A DNA stretch of 7,585 nt. It comes from an uncultured Collinsella sp. Its GTDB lineage: Bacteria; Actinomycetota; Coriobacteriia; Coriobacteriales; Coriobacteriaceae. Under the pieces are notes generated by a model. The model did not search any database and was not told where the DNA came from. It saw only the letters and a program-made list of their open reading frames with translations. Where the stretch lies: positions 1 through 7,585 of the forward strand of contig CABUKY010000092.1 in the NCBI GenBank assembly GCA_902492185.1, in the 5' to 3' direction. A program made the translations under genes and the position numbers. How positions within the stretch are numbered: position 1 is the stretch's first letter; the number at the start of each line of letters is the position of its first letter. Shown here in pieces: positions 1 to 5,824 of the stretch.

Positions 1-57
1 TGCCATGATCGGCAGCGCCACGAGACGCCTTCCAATCAAACGTAGAAAGTTGTTCAC
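1..57 (-). CDS. ABC transporter permease, DppB/OppB-like (N-terminal 19 codons only)
   Basis: Only the first 19 codons are present; the gene continues past the left edge. The start is a GTG at 57-55, preceded by a good Shine-Dalgarno sequence (GGGGAG at 68-63, 5 nt spacer). The peptide reads MNNFLRLIGRRLVALPIMA: a short cytoplasmic lead, a double arginine, then the start of a hydrophobic segment. This matches how inner-membrane permeases of the dipeptide/oligopeptide ABC importers (DppB, OppB) begin, with a pattern like RRL..IP. Its place directly downstream of a family 5 solute-binding protein on the same strand supports the call, because the usual operon order is binding protein, two permeases, then ATPases. 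It would form half of the membrane channel. The visible part is too short for a domain-level identification, so the reading frame and start are surer than the product. Confidence 0.66.
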   Translation of the reverse strand, partial: MNNFLRLIGRRLVALPIMA

Positions 58-92
58 GTTCTCTCCCCTTTCTTTTGTCGGTAGGACCAACT

Positions 93-120
93 GGTATATG
101 AGTATGGATACTCATTACAA
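93..120 (-). promoter_or_regulatory. Possible promoter/operator in front of the permease gene, with an 18-bp palindrome
   Basis: A perfect inverted repeat, ATGAGTAT-GG-ATACTCAT on the plus strand, lies at 98-115 (8-bp arms, 2-nt centre). On the minus strand it falls between a possible -35 (TTGTAA at 120-115, 4 of 6 consensus bases) and a possible -10 (TATACC at 98-93, 4 of 6) with a 16-bp spacer. A palindrome in that position would be a natural operator. It could instead act in RNA as a 7-bp stem with a 4-nt loop. The palindrome is directly visible; the promoter and operator roles are inferred and weak. Confidence 0.3.
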
Positions 121-152
121 GACCCGAGCGACATCGAGGCCGCCCGGGTCTT
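119..152 (-). terminator. Intercistronic hairpin between binding-protein and permease genes
   Basis: The arms 152-141 and 130-119 form a 12-bp stem in the minus-strand RNA, AAGACCCGGGCG with CGCUCGGGUCUU, around a 10-nt loop (140-131). One pair is G-U. On the plus strand that pair would be A opposite C, so the fold suits the minus-strand transcript better. The bases after the stem (GUAAUGAG) are not a U-run, so full termination is unlikely. Partial termination, or protection of the upstream message from 3' decay, is more plausible. Either would give more binding protein than permease, as is common in ABC importer operons. Confidence 0.55.
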
Positions 153-198
153 TGTTTCAACTATGAGGACGTTGCCTTACGACCGACGCCCCACATAT

Positions 199-212
199 GA
201 CTCAAACGAGTC
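199..212 (-). repeat. Small stem-loop directly after the binding-protein stop codon
   Basis: In the minus-strand RNA, GACUC-GUUU-GAGUC forms a 5-bp stem with a 4-nt loop, starting at the first base after the TAA stop (215-213). There is no U-run, so it is not a terminator by itself. It may contribute to 3'-end stability together with the larger hairpin at 119-152, or it may be chance. Confidence 0.3.
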
Positions 213-1826
213 TTAGGCCTTGACGGTCGCGACGCCCCTGAAGGACATGCTCGTCGTGCCGATGCCCTTGAAGCCATCGAGGGCCTCGCCGTTGGGCGCG
301 GTAGACGGATCGTCCCAGGAAGCGGAGACGGTCTTGACGTGGACAACGGGGTACAGAACAGCGTTGTCGGCGATGATGTCGAAGCACTCGTTCCACTTCT
401 TCTGCTGCTCGTCGCCCTCGGCGGCAAGAGCCTCGTCCATGAGACCGTGGAGCTTCTCCCACTCAGCGGACTCCTTCCACGGGCAACGGGTCTGCATCCA
501 GACGTTGTCGCCGTACCACCAGTTGAGCAGCAGGTCGGGGTCAGCGCCGAAGCAGGACGGATCGCCAGGGGCAAGGAGGATATCGTAGGCCTCGCCGCCG
601 TCGATGGCAGCGTAGGTGGCCGGCGAGGTATCGGTCTGGATGGTCACCTCGAAGCCGAGAGCGTCGAGGTCGTTCTTGACCTGGGCGGCCATGCCCTTAA
701 TCTGCTCGTTGTCGGTGGTGCGCAGGGTGATGGCACCCGGGGTGATGCCGGACTCCTCGATGAGCTTCTTGGCCTTCTTGGCGTCGGTCTTGTACACCGT
801 GGAAGCCTCATGATAGTTGGTGAAGCTCTTGGGCAGGTAGCAGCTGGCAGCGGTGGCAAGGCCGGCGAAGGTGTTGGTGATCATCTTCTCGGTGTCGAGC
901 GCGTACATGACGGCCTGACGGACCTTGACGTTGTTCCAAGGCTCCTTGGCGACGTTGAACATGATGAAGCGGGTGCCGAAGCCCTGGACGTTGTCGATCT
1001 TGCAGCCAGCGCTCTCGAGCTGGTCGACGGCGTCAGCGGTGACGAGCTCCATAACGAGCGTGGAGCCTTCCTGCTGGGCGGTAACGCGAGCGGTGGGGTC
1101 GGTCAGGATGCTGTACTGGATCTTCTTATCCTCGGCAGCATACTCACCGTTGTACTCGGGGTTGGGAACCAGGGTGATCTCGGTATCGGAGATAGAGTCG
1201 TACATCCAGGGGCCGGAACCGATCGGCTGCTTGGCGCGATCCTCCTCGGACTGAGTAGCCGGGGTAACACGGATGATGGCCAGACGATCCTTGAGCAGGG
1301 AGAAGTTGGGGACCTTGGTCTTGACCGTTACAGTGCTGGCATCCTTGGCCTCGATGGACTCGAAGGGCTGGAAGAACGGAGCATAGGTAGCGGAAGCAGC
1401 GCAAGCGGTGTAGGAAGCGACGACGTCGTCAGCAGTGACCTCGGTACCATCGGAGAACTTGGCGCCCTTGCGGATGGTGACCTCGAAGGTAGTGTCGTCC
1501 ACGGACTTGGGATCGTCGGTGGCGAGCTCGTTGAAGGTGCTGTAGTCGTGGTAATCGATGCCGTAGAGACCCTCGACGACGTGCCAGTTAGCACCCAGGC
1601 CCACAGCGGAGCCGGTGCTGGCGGGATCGAAGCTGGACGGAGCGTAAGCGGAACCAGCGGTAATCACACCGCCGCCACGGTTGGCGGAATCGGCGGAACC
1701 GGAAGCGGAACCCTCGTCGTTGGAGCTGCCACCGCAGCCGGTGAGACCAAGCCCTGCGACAGCAGCGACGCTGCCGGTGAGGCCGAGGAACGAACGCCTG
1801 GACATACCCTTGTTGATGATGGCCAT
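213..1826 (-). CDS. ABC transporter substrate-binding lipoprotein, family 5 (peptide/nickel type)
   Basis: This 537-residue protein captures a substrate outside the cell and passes it to an ABC importer. Residues 1-31 are an export signal with a twin-arginine motif (SRRSFLG, 9-15), a hydrophobic stretch and a lipobox ending LTG-C31, so it is probably Tat-exported, lipidated on Cys31 and membrane-anchored. A Ser/Gly/Asp-rich linker (32-53) follows. Family 5 hallmarks are FEVTIRKGAKFSDGTEVTAD (114-133) and then DVVASY; IGSGPWMYD (202-210); VRQAVMYALDTEKMI (302-316); and AKKAKKLIEESG (349-360). The length is usual for DppA/OppA-type proteins. The ATG at 1826 is chosen because AGGAG sits 5 nt upstream; an in-frame TTG at 1841 overlaps that site. 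A DppB/OppB-like permease start follows 155 nt downstream. The substrate cannot be told from sequence: di- or oligopeptides are most likely, but nickel, heme and sugars are also carried by this family. Confidence 0.92.
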   Translation of the reverse strand: MAIINKGMSRRSFLGLTGSVAAVAGLGLTGCGGSSNDEGSASGSADSANRGGGVITAGSAYAPSSFDPASTGSAVGLGANWHVVEGLYGIDYHDYSTFNELATDDPKSVDDTTFEVTIRKGAKFSDGTEVTADDVVASYTACAASATYAPFFQPFESIEAKDASTVTVKTKVPNFSLLKDRLAIIRVTPATQSEEDRAKQPIGSGPWMYDSISDTEITLVPNPEYNGEYAAEDKKIQYSILTDPTARVTAQQEGSTLVMELVTADAVDQLESAGCKIDNVQGFGTRFIMFNVAKEPWNNVKVRQAVMYALDTEKMITNTFAGLATAASCYLPKSFTNYHEASTVYKTDAKKAKKLIEESGITPGAITLRTTDNEQIKGMAAQVKNDLDALGFEVTIQTDTSPATYAAIDGGEAYDILLAPGDPSCFGADPDLLLNWWYGDNVWMQTRCPWKESAEWEKLHGLMDEALAAEGDEQQKKWNECFDIIADNAVLYPVVHVKTVSASWDDPSTAPNGEALDGFKGIGTTSMSFRGVATVKA

Positions 1827-1830
1827 GTCT

Positions 1831-1836
1831 TCTCCT
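1831..1836 (-). promoter_or_regulatory. Ribosome binding site that sets the start of the binding-protein gene
   Basis: The minus strand reads AGGAGA at 1836-1831 followed by AGAC and then ATG at 1826, which is near-ideal spacing. It rules out the upstream in-frame TTG (1841), which overlaps the site, and the internal ATG at codon 8, which would start just before the twin-arginine motif and has no properly spaced site. Confidence 0.85.
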
Positions 1837-1860
1837 ATCAATAGAGAATCTTACCCGGGA

Positions 1861-1932
1861 GCACCTAGACTTGCCCCCGCGCAACTTGCGGACGATATAT
1901 ACCTTACCTACCGACGAACCCAACTGAGGTGC
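1861..1932 (-). repeat. Long-range inverted repeat in the leader of the binding-protein gene
   Basis: The arms GCACCT (1861-1866) and AGGTGC (1927-1932) are perfect complements. After small internal loops they can be extended by TTG (1871-1873) pairing with CAA (1921-1923). The enclosed 60 nt contains a smaller odd-length palindrome (CGCAACTTGCG on the plus strand, 1880-1890) and the AT-rich stretch used in the second promoter candidate. If this stretch is transcribed it could fold as an extended hairpin in the 5' UTR. Six-base arms at this distance can occur by chance. Confidence 0.2.
1896..1924 (-). promoter_or_regulatory. Alternative promoter candidate, proximal to the binding-protein gene
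   Basis: On the minus strand TATATA (1901-1896, 4 of 6 consensus bases) could be a -10. A poor -35, GTTGGG (1924-1919), lies 17 bp upstream, or TTGGGT with a 16-bp spacer. It would give a 5' UTR of about 60 nt. The -35 match is weak and the -10 may simply be AT-rich by chance. Confidence 0.22.
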
Positions 1933-1962
1933 CGCGCTCGGCGACCGATACATACATACGCT

Positions 1963-1985
1963 TGAACGGTATTTACTACCGTTCA
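1963..1985. promoter_or_regulatory. 23-bp perfect palindrome, likely operator
   Basis: The arms TGAACGGTA (1963-1971) and TACCGTTCA (1977-1985) are perfect reverse complements around TTTAC, giving 9-5-9 geometry. A homodimeric repressor, for example of the TetR or GntR type, commonly binds sites of this size. It overlaps the -10 of the promoter candidate at 1973-2001, where a bound protein would block transcription of the binding-protein gene. No regulator gene is in the window. An RNA hairpin in the leader is the alternative. Confidence 0.5.
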
Positions 1986-2001
1986 CCGAATTCATTGACA
2001 A
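1973..2001 (-). promoter_or_regulatory. Promoter candidate for the ABC importer operon
   Basis: On the minus strand TTGTCA (2001-1996, 5 of 6 bases of the -35 consensus) is followed 17 bp later by TAGTAA (1978-1973, 3 of 6 bases of the -10 consensus). Transcription would begin near 1966 and give a leader of about 140 nt. The palindrome at 1963-1985 covers the -10. A competing start upstream, with an extended -10 TGCTATCCT around 2060, would instead place all the repeats inside the transcript. Confidence 0.33.
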
Positions 2002-2093
2002 ACGATTCGCCAGACAGTATGTATCGACGAGGTGAGATATCAGTCATCGTCAACCCGCAGGATAGCAGGGTTATTCACCATGGCTAGTCAAAC

Positions 2094-2112
2094 GTTTTAG
2101 CGTTAATAAAAC
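2094..2112. repeat. AT-rich inverted repeat in the uvrC to binding-protein gap
   Basis: GTTTTA (2094-2099) and TAAAAC (2107-2112) are perfect 6-bp arms around a 7-nt loop. There is no U-run on either side. It could be part of an AT-rich upstream promoter region or a second, weak 3' structure for the uvrC transcript. Apart from the listed repeats and promoter candidates, no gene is seen in the 365-nt gap 1827-2191. Confidence 0.22.
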
Positions 2113-2143
2113 CCGAAATCGACAGGTAATCGCCGCGAAATAA

Positions 2144-2166
2144 ATGATTGAAAATCGGCCAATCAT
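2144..2166 (-). terminator. Possible terminator of the uvrC transcript
   Basis: On the minus strand ATGATTG (2166-2160) and CAATCAT (2150-2144) form a perfect 7-bp stem with a 9-nt loop, beginning 26 nt after the uvrC stop and followed by TTATTTC. Position and the U-rich tail fit an intrinsic terminator, but the stem is AT-rich and so weak. The change of pathway between uvrC and the importer genes makes a terminator here likely. Confidence 0.45.
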
Positions 2167-2191
2167 GTATATCAGTTGTTTAGAAGCACGT

Positions 2192-4138
2192 TTAGTTTTC
2201 GGAACGGTTGGCCGATGCCTGGGCGCGTTCGGCATTCCATGCAACAAGTGCCTCGTGGACCGCTTTGGCGACATCGGCCGGAACGCCTCGAACTTCCGCG
2301 ATCTCTTGCTCGCTCGCCGCGCGCAAACGCTTCATCGAGCCAAAATGGCGCATAAGGGCACGTTTTCTGGTGGGTCCCACGCCTGGAACGTCATCGAGTA
2401 CCGAAACCGTCATGGCTTTATCGCGCAATTCGCGATGGAACGTGATGGCAAAACGGTGCGATTCATCGCGCACCTGTTTGATTAGATAGAGCGACGCGGA
2501 CCCGGTCGGAAGCACGACTGGAGTCTCGTCCCAAGGCACGAAAACCTCCTCATCGGCCTTTGCCAAGCCACAAACTGGTATATCGAGCCCAAGAGCCTCA
2601 AGTTGCTTGATCGCAGCGGTCAATTGCGGCTTACCGCCATCGACAACGAGCAAATCGGGGCGCGATCCAAAGCGCTCGTCGGCCATGCGCTCGGGAGCAT
2701 AGCGTCGTCCCAAAACCTCGGACATCGACACGAAGTCGTTTGCCTCGTCCAATTCGGCCTGAATTTTAAAACGACGGTACTGGCTCTTGTCGGCGCGTCC
2801 GTTGGTAAACACCACCATCGAGGCGACGGTAAAGGTTCCGTGCAGCGTCGAGATATCGAAGCACTCGATACGCATCGGCGGCGCTGGCAGCGCCAGCGCG
2901 CTTTCGAGCTCCAGGAGCGCCTGATTGGTGCGGTCGTCAGCGTACCCCGTTCGCATCATGTAGCGCATGAGGGCATGGCGCGCATTTTTGGATGCCATAT
3001 CGAGCAAACGGTGCTTTTCGCCACGCTGCGGCCTATGGAGATGGCAGGAACGCTCGCGCTTGCCCGCAAGCCATTCCCCCAGCGCCTCCGCATCCTCAAG
3101 CTCGACGGAAAGGTTGACCTCAGCTGGAATATCAGCCGTCTCGTCGTAATAGCGCTTAAGAAAGCCCGACTGGAGCTCTTCCTCGTCAACATCAAGACCC
3201 TTGTCGAGAATGAACTCGCAGGTGCGAACTGTTCGGCCCTCGCGAACGACGAAGACGCAAGCGGCGGAGATGGTCTCCTCGCGATAGAACCCGATGACAT
3301 CGATATCGACACTGGAGGGAAAAACGACTTGCTGACGATCGTCCAGACCCCTGATGACCTCCAAACGACGTTTGACGCGTGCCGCGCGCTCAAAGTCGAG
3401 CGCCTCGGCGGCATCCGTCATCTCGGAGGTCAGCTCATCGACGACATCCTTGCGATGGCCCGACAAAAAGCGCTCGACACGCTTGACGTTCTTGGCATAG
3501 TCTGCCGGGGAAATCGCGCCGACACACGCACCCGGGCCGCGCCCGACATGGTAGTCAAAGCAGGGACGCCCGTTTTGCGCGCAAATCATATTGACGATGT
3601 CTTCCTCGCCCTTGTGGGACTCAACGATACGGCGACAACGACGCCACTCCGCACAGGATGCGGAGCAGATGGGAATAACCTTGCGCAGCGTATCTATCGT
3701 CTCACGTGCCGCACGGCTATCGGTATAGGGTCCAAAATAGCGCGTTCCCGGCTTATGACGCTCACGCGTATATTTGATAGCGGGATACAGGTCGCCCTTT
3801 GTAATGGCGATAAAGGGGTAGCTCTTGTCATCCTTGAGGTCGACGTTAAAGTACGGATGGTACTGACCAATCAAATTGCGCTCGAGCACCAACGCCTCAT
3901 GCTCGGTCTCCACCACGATATAGTCAAAGCTCGCCACCAGCTGCATCATCAGCGGAATCTTTTGACGCTCATCCTGCAGTGTCACGTATTGACGCATGCG
4001 GGCGCGTAGGTTTTTCGCCTTGCCCACGTAGATGACATCGCCCTTGGCATCCTTCCAAAGGTAGCATCCGGGCTGTGTGGGAACGCGCGAAACCTGCTCG
4101 GCAAGCGTTGGAATGTTGTCGTGACCGGCCACGCGCAC
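2192..4138 (-). CDS. uvrC: Excinuclease ABC subunit C (UvrC)
   Basis: UvrC makes both incisions in nucleotide excision repair after UvrA and UvrB have located a lesion. The 648-residue product has the standard layout. The N-terminal GIY-YIG nuclease (about 18-100; PGCYLW 23-28, VIYVGKAKNLRAR 35-47) makes the 3' cut. A cysteine-containing linker (158-205) follows, then a UVR motif that binds UvrB (about 230-265). The RNase H-like nuclease for the 5' cut has probable catalytic residues Asp428 (ECFDIS), Asp500 (LLVVDGG) and His561 (DESHRFAI). A C-terminal double helix-hairpin-helix DNA-binding region (about 578-632) begins DDVPGVGPTRKRAL. The GTG start at 4138 directly abuts the murJ stop (TAGGTG), with no clear Shine-Dalgarno sequence, so translation is probably coupled to murJ. 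The linker cysteine pattern is unusual: the GRC seen in E. coli is GRG here, and an insertion of about 21 residues carries extra cysteines. Confidence 0.97.
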   Translation of the reverse strand: MRVAGHDNIPTLAEQVSRVPTQPGCYLWKDAKGDVIYVGKAKNLRARMRQYVTLQDERQKIPLMMQLVASFDYIVVETEHEALVLERNLIGQYHPYFNVDLKDDKSYPFIAITKGDLYPAIKYTRERHKPGTRYFGPYTDSRAARETIDTLRKVIPICSASCAEWRRCRRIVESHKGEEDIVNMICAQNGRPCFDYHVGRGPGACVGAISPADYAKNVKRVERFLSGHRKDVVDELTSEMTDAAEALDFERAARVKRRLEVIRGLDDRQQVVFPSSVDIDVIGFYREETISAACVFVVREGRTVRTCEFILDKGLDVDEEELQSGFLKRYYDETADIPAEVNLSVELEDAEALGEWLAGKRERSCHLHRPQRGEKHRLLDMASKNARHALMRYMMRTGYADDRTNQALLELESALALPAPPMRIECFDISTLHGTFTVASMVVFTNGRADKSQYRRFKIQAELDEANDFVSMSEVLGRRYAPERMADERFGSRPDLLVVDGGKPQLTAAIKQLEALGLDIPVCGLAKADEEVFVPWDETPVVLPTGSASLYLIKQVRDESHRFAITFHRELRDKAMTVSVLDDVPGVGPTRKRALMRHFGSMKRLRAASEQEIAEVRGVPADVAKAVHEALVAWNAERAQASANRSEN

Positions 4139-5821
4139 CTACTTGCGACGAAGCAGCGCCGAGACCTCGGGCATCTTAAGGACGACGGCAAGGCCAAAGG
4201 TAACAGCAAGCGAGACGACACCCGCAACGCAAACATAGCCAAGAGTAATCAGAATCGAACCGCCAAGCGCCCCGACAAAGTGCTCAAGCGCCCACATGAC
4301 GCCGGCGCCTGCGGCAGCACCCAGGCCACCGAGCAAAAGGCCAAAGAAACCGCCATGTAGGATAGATTTGACCTGAAGGCCACGCAGACGACGACGCAGC
4401 CACCACAGCGAACAACCGACCAAGATCACGTAGTCGACGACATACGAAAGCGCGATTGCCGGCATGCCGAAGCCCAGCACAACGCCAAACAGCAGAACCG
4501 AGCCGGCCTGGCCGATGGCAGAATACAGGCAATAGCGACTATAGGGCTTCATGTCGAGCAAGGCAGAGAAGCTCTTCTGCATCAACACGACCACGCCGTA
4601 GAGCGGCAGCGAGAGCGCCAGGTAGACAAGGTACTCGGACACCAGCGTCACGCCGGATTCATCGAACTTGCCAGCACAGTAGATCATGTTGAGCGGACGC
4701 GCGAAGACAATCAGGTACAGCGCGAACGGAATCAGGAAGAACAGCATCTGGGCGACGCCACGCGAAATGCCCGTGCGAACGCTGTCGTAATCCTTCTCCT
4801 GCGCGTCGTGAGAGAGCTCGGTATAGAGCGCCGTCGAAAGCGAGGCGGCAATCAGCGCGTAGGGCAGCGTGTACCACAGGCGCGCATAGGCGATGACGGA
4901 AGGACCAGTCTCGGGCTGGACCACCAGCGCGGCAGCGTTGGTGATAGAAGTCGAGACAAACATGCACACCGTGGCGAGCAGCGTCGGGATACCGAGCGCA
5001 ATCGTCTGCCGCAGTGCGGGGTCCTTAAAGTCGATATGGATATGGGGGTGCACGCCGTGCTTGCCAAGCGCGGGGATCTGACATGCCATCTGAACAAAGA
5101 CACCGAGGGTCGTACCGGCCGCAATCAAGATGATGCCGGCACGTTCGCCAAACTGTGCGGACACGGGCGCAAAACCCATAAAGCTCGCAATGACGATCAC
5201 ATTGTTGAGGACCGGAGCAAACGTCGACCAGAAGTAGTCGCGGTGTGCGTTGAGAACGCCCGAGAACACCGAGCCCAAACCATAAAACAGAATCTGGATG
5301 GCAAAGAAACGGAACATGAACGCAGCGGTATCCATGCTGCCGCCGTCACCCGAAAGGAACGATTGCGTCCAGATAAAGCCCGGGGCGAACACGGTCCCCA
5401 GCAACGAAATGCCACCCAGCACCAAAAGCAGAATGCCGAGCAGGTTGCCCACGTACTCGTTTGAGGCCTCGCGACCCTGCTCACGCCTCACGCCCATGTA
5501 CACGGGCAAAAACGCCGTCACGAGCATGCCGCCCATCACGAGTTCGTAGAGCATATTGGGCAGGTTGTTGGCGACCTGATAGGAGGACGAGAGTAGCGAC
5601 ATGCCGATAGCGGCCGCCATTGCCCACGTGCGGATAAAACCGGTGACGCGAGACACGATAGTCAGGATGGTCATAAGCCCGGCGGAACGACCAACCGTGG
5701 AGTAGTCCGACGAGCCCATGTCGTCAGTGTCATCTCGCGACGAAGAAGCTTCGGATGAGGGTGTCTGAGGCGCAGATTCTTTTGCAAAATGAGCTCCGCG
5801 CTTCAATTCTTCCTGCGGCAT
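4139..5821 (-). CDS. murJ: Lipid II flippase MurJ (MviN family)
   Basis: MurJ moves lipid II, the undecaprenyl-linked peptidoglycan precursor, from the inner to the outer face of the cytoplasmic membrane. The 560-residue product is a polytopic membrane protein of the usual MurJ core size. Family signatures are GLMTILTIVSRVTGFIRTWA (48-67, with the conserved arginines 58 and 64), NNLPNMLYELVMGG (85-98), YGLGSVFSGVLNAHRDYF (180-197) followed by an APVLNN motif (202-207), and TLPYALIAASLSTALYTELS (318-337). LYELVMGG, where E. coli has an Arg-Arg and Glu-Gly pair, is typical of Gram-positive and actinobacterial MurJ. Residues 1-45 are a polar, Ser/Asp/Glu-rich cytoplasmic tail absent from E. coli MurJ. 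The ATG at 5821 has AGAGGA (5834-5829) 7 nt upstream inside the end of ybaK and lies 3 nt past the ybaK stop. The stop TAG touches the uvrC start. Confidence 0.95.
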   Translation of the reverse strand: MPQEELKRGAHFAKESAPQTPSSEASSSRDDTDDMGSSDYSTVGRSAGLMTILTIVSRVTGFIRTWAMAAAIGMSLLSSSYQVANNLPNMLYELVMGGMLVTAFLPVYMGVRREQGREASNEYVGNLLGILLLVLGGISLLGTVFAPGFIWTQSFLSGDGGSMDTAAFMFRFFAIQILFYGLGSVFSGVLNAHRDYFWSTFAPVLNNVIVIASFMGFAPVSAQFGERAGIILIAAGTTLGVFVQMACQIPALGKHGVHPHIHIDFKDPALRQTIALGIPTLLATVCMFVSTSITNAAALVVQPETGPSVIAYARLWYTLPYALIAASLSTALYTELSHDAQEKDYDSVRTGISRGVAQMLFFLIPFALYLIVFARPLNMIYCAGKFDESGVTLVSEYLVYLALSLPLYGVVVLMQKSFSALLDMKPYSRYCLYSAIGQAGSVLLFGVVLGFGMPAIALSYVVDYVILVGCSLWWLRRRLRGLQVKSILHGGFFGLLLGGLGAAAGAGVMWALEHFVGALGGSILITLGYVCVAGVVSLAVTFGLAVVLKMPEVSALLRRK

Positions 5822-5824
5822 CGC

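Larger units (their letters stand above)
1946..2026 (-). repeat. Nested inverted-repeat element (10-bp outer arms)
   Basis: CGATACATAC at 1946-1955 and its exact reverse complement GTATGTATCG at 2017-2026 face each other across 61 nt. That interval contains the 23-bp palindrome at 1963-1985 and a weaker 5-bp pair (CGAAT 1987-1991 with ATTCG 2005-2009). In minus-strand RNA these would make a closing stem with two hairpin branches, a three-way-junction shape. As DNA they could be spaced operator half-sites or the ends of a small repeat element. The left arm is part of three tandem ATAC units (1948-1959). The repeats are directly seen; the role is unknown. Confidence 0.45.

Noticed and set aside
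339..1844. 501-codon open frame on the plus strand, opposite the binding-protein gene
   Set aside because: It mirrors the real gene, its translation is low-complexity (rich in Gly, Val, Leu, Asp) with no recognisable family, and such frames are expected opposite GC-rich genes with biased third positions.
1963..1985. LexA/SOS box, because the palindrome contains GAAC and GTTC
   Set aside because: Gram-positive LexA sites have GAAC and GTTC about 4 bases apart; here 13 bases separate them, and the downstream gene is an importer rather than a repair gene.
1827..2191. T-box, tRNA or known riboswitch in the 365-nt gap
   Set aside because: No T-box consensus, no tRNA cloverleaf with a T-loop, and no recognisable conserved riboswitch core was found by eye.
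2154..2216. 9-bp inverted repeat (2154-2162 with 2208-2216) linking the uvrC end to the gap
   Set aside because: One arm lies inside the uvrC coding sequence and the other overlaps the terminator hairpin; a repeat of this length around a GGCC core over 45 nt is plausibly chance.
2071..2274. 67-codon minus-strand frame spanning the uvrC end and the downstream gap
   Set aside because: It overlaps the end of uvrC in another frame, runs through the putative terminator, and shows no ribosome binding site or family similarity.
2603..4009. 468-codon open frame on the plus strand, opposite uvrC
   Set aside because: It is a shadow of uvrC. The minus-strand frame has all the UvrC domains and catalytic residues, and the plus-strand product matches nothing recognisable.
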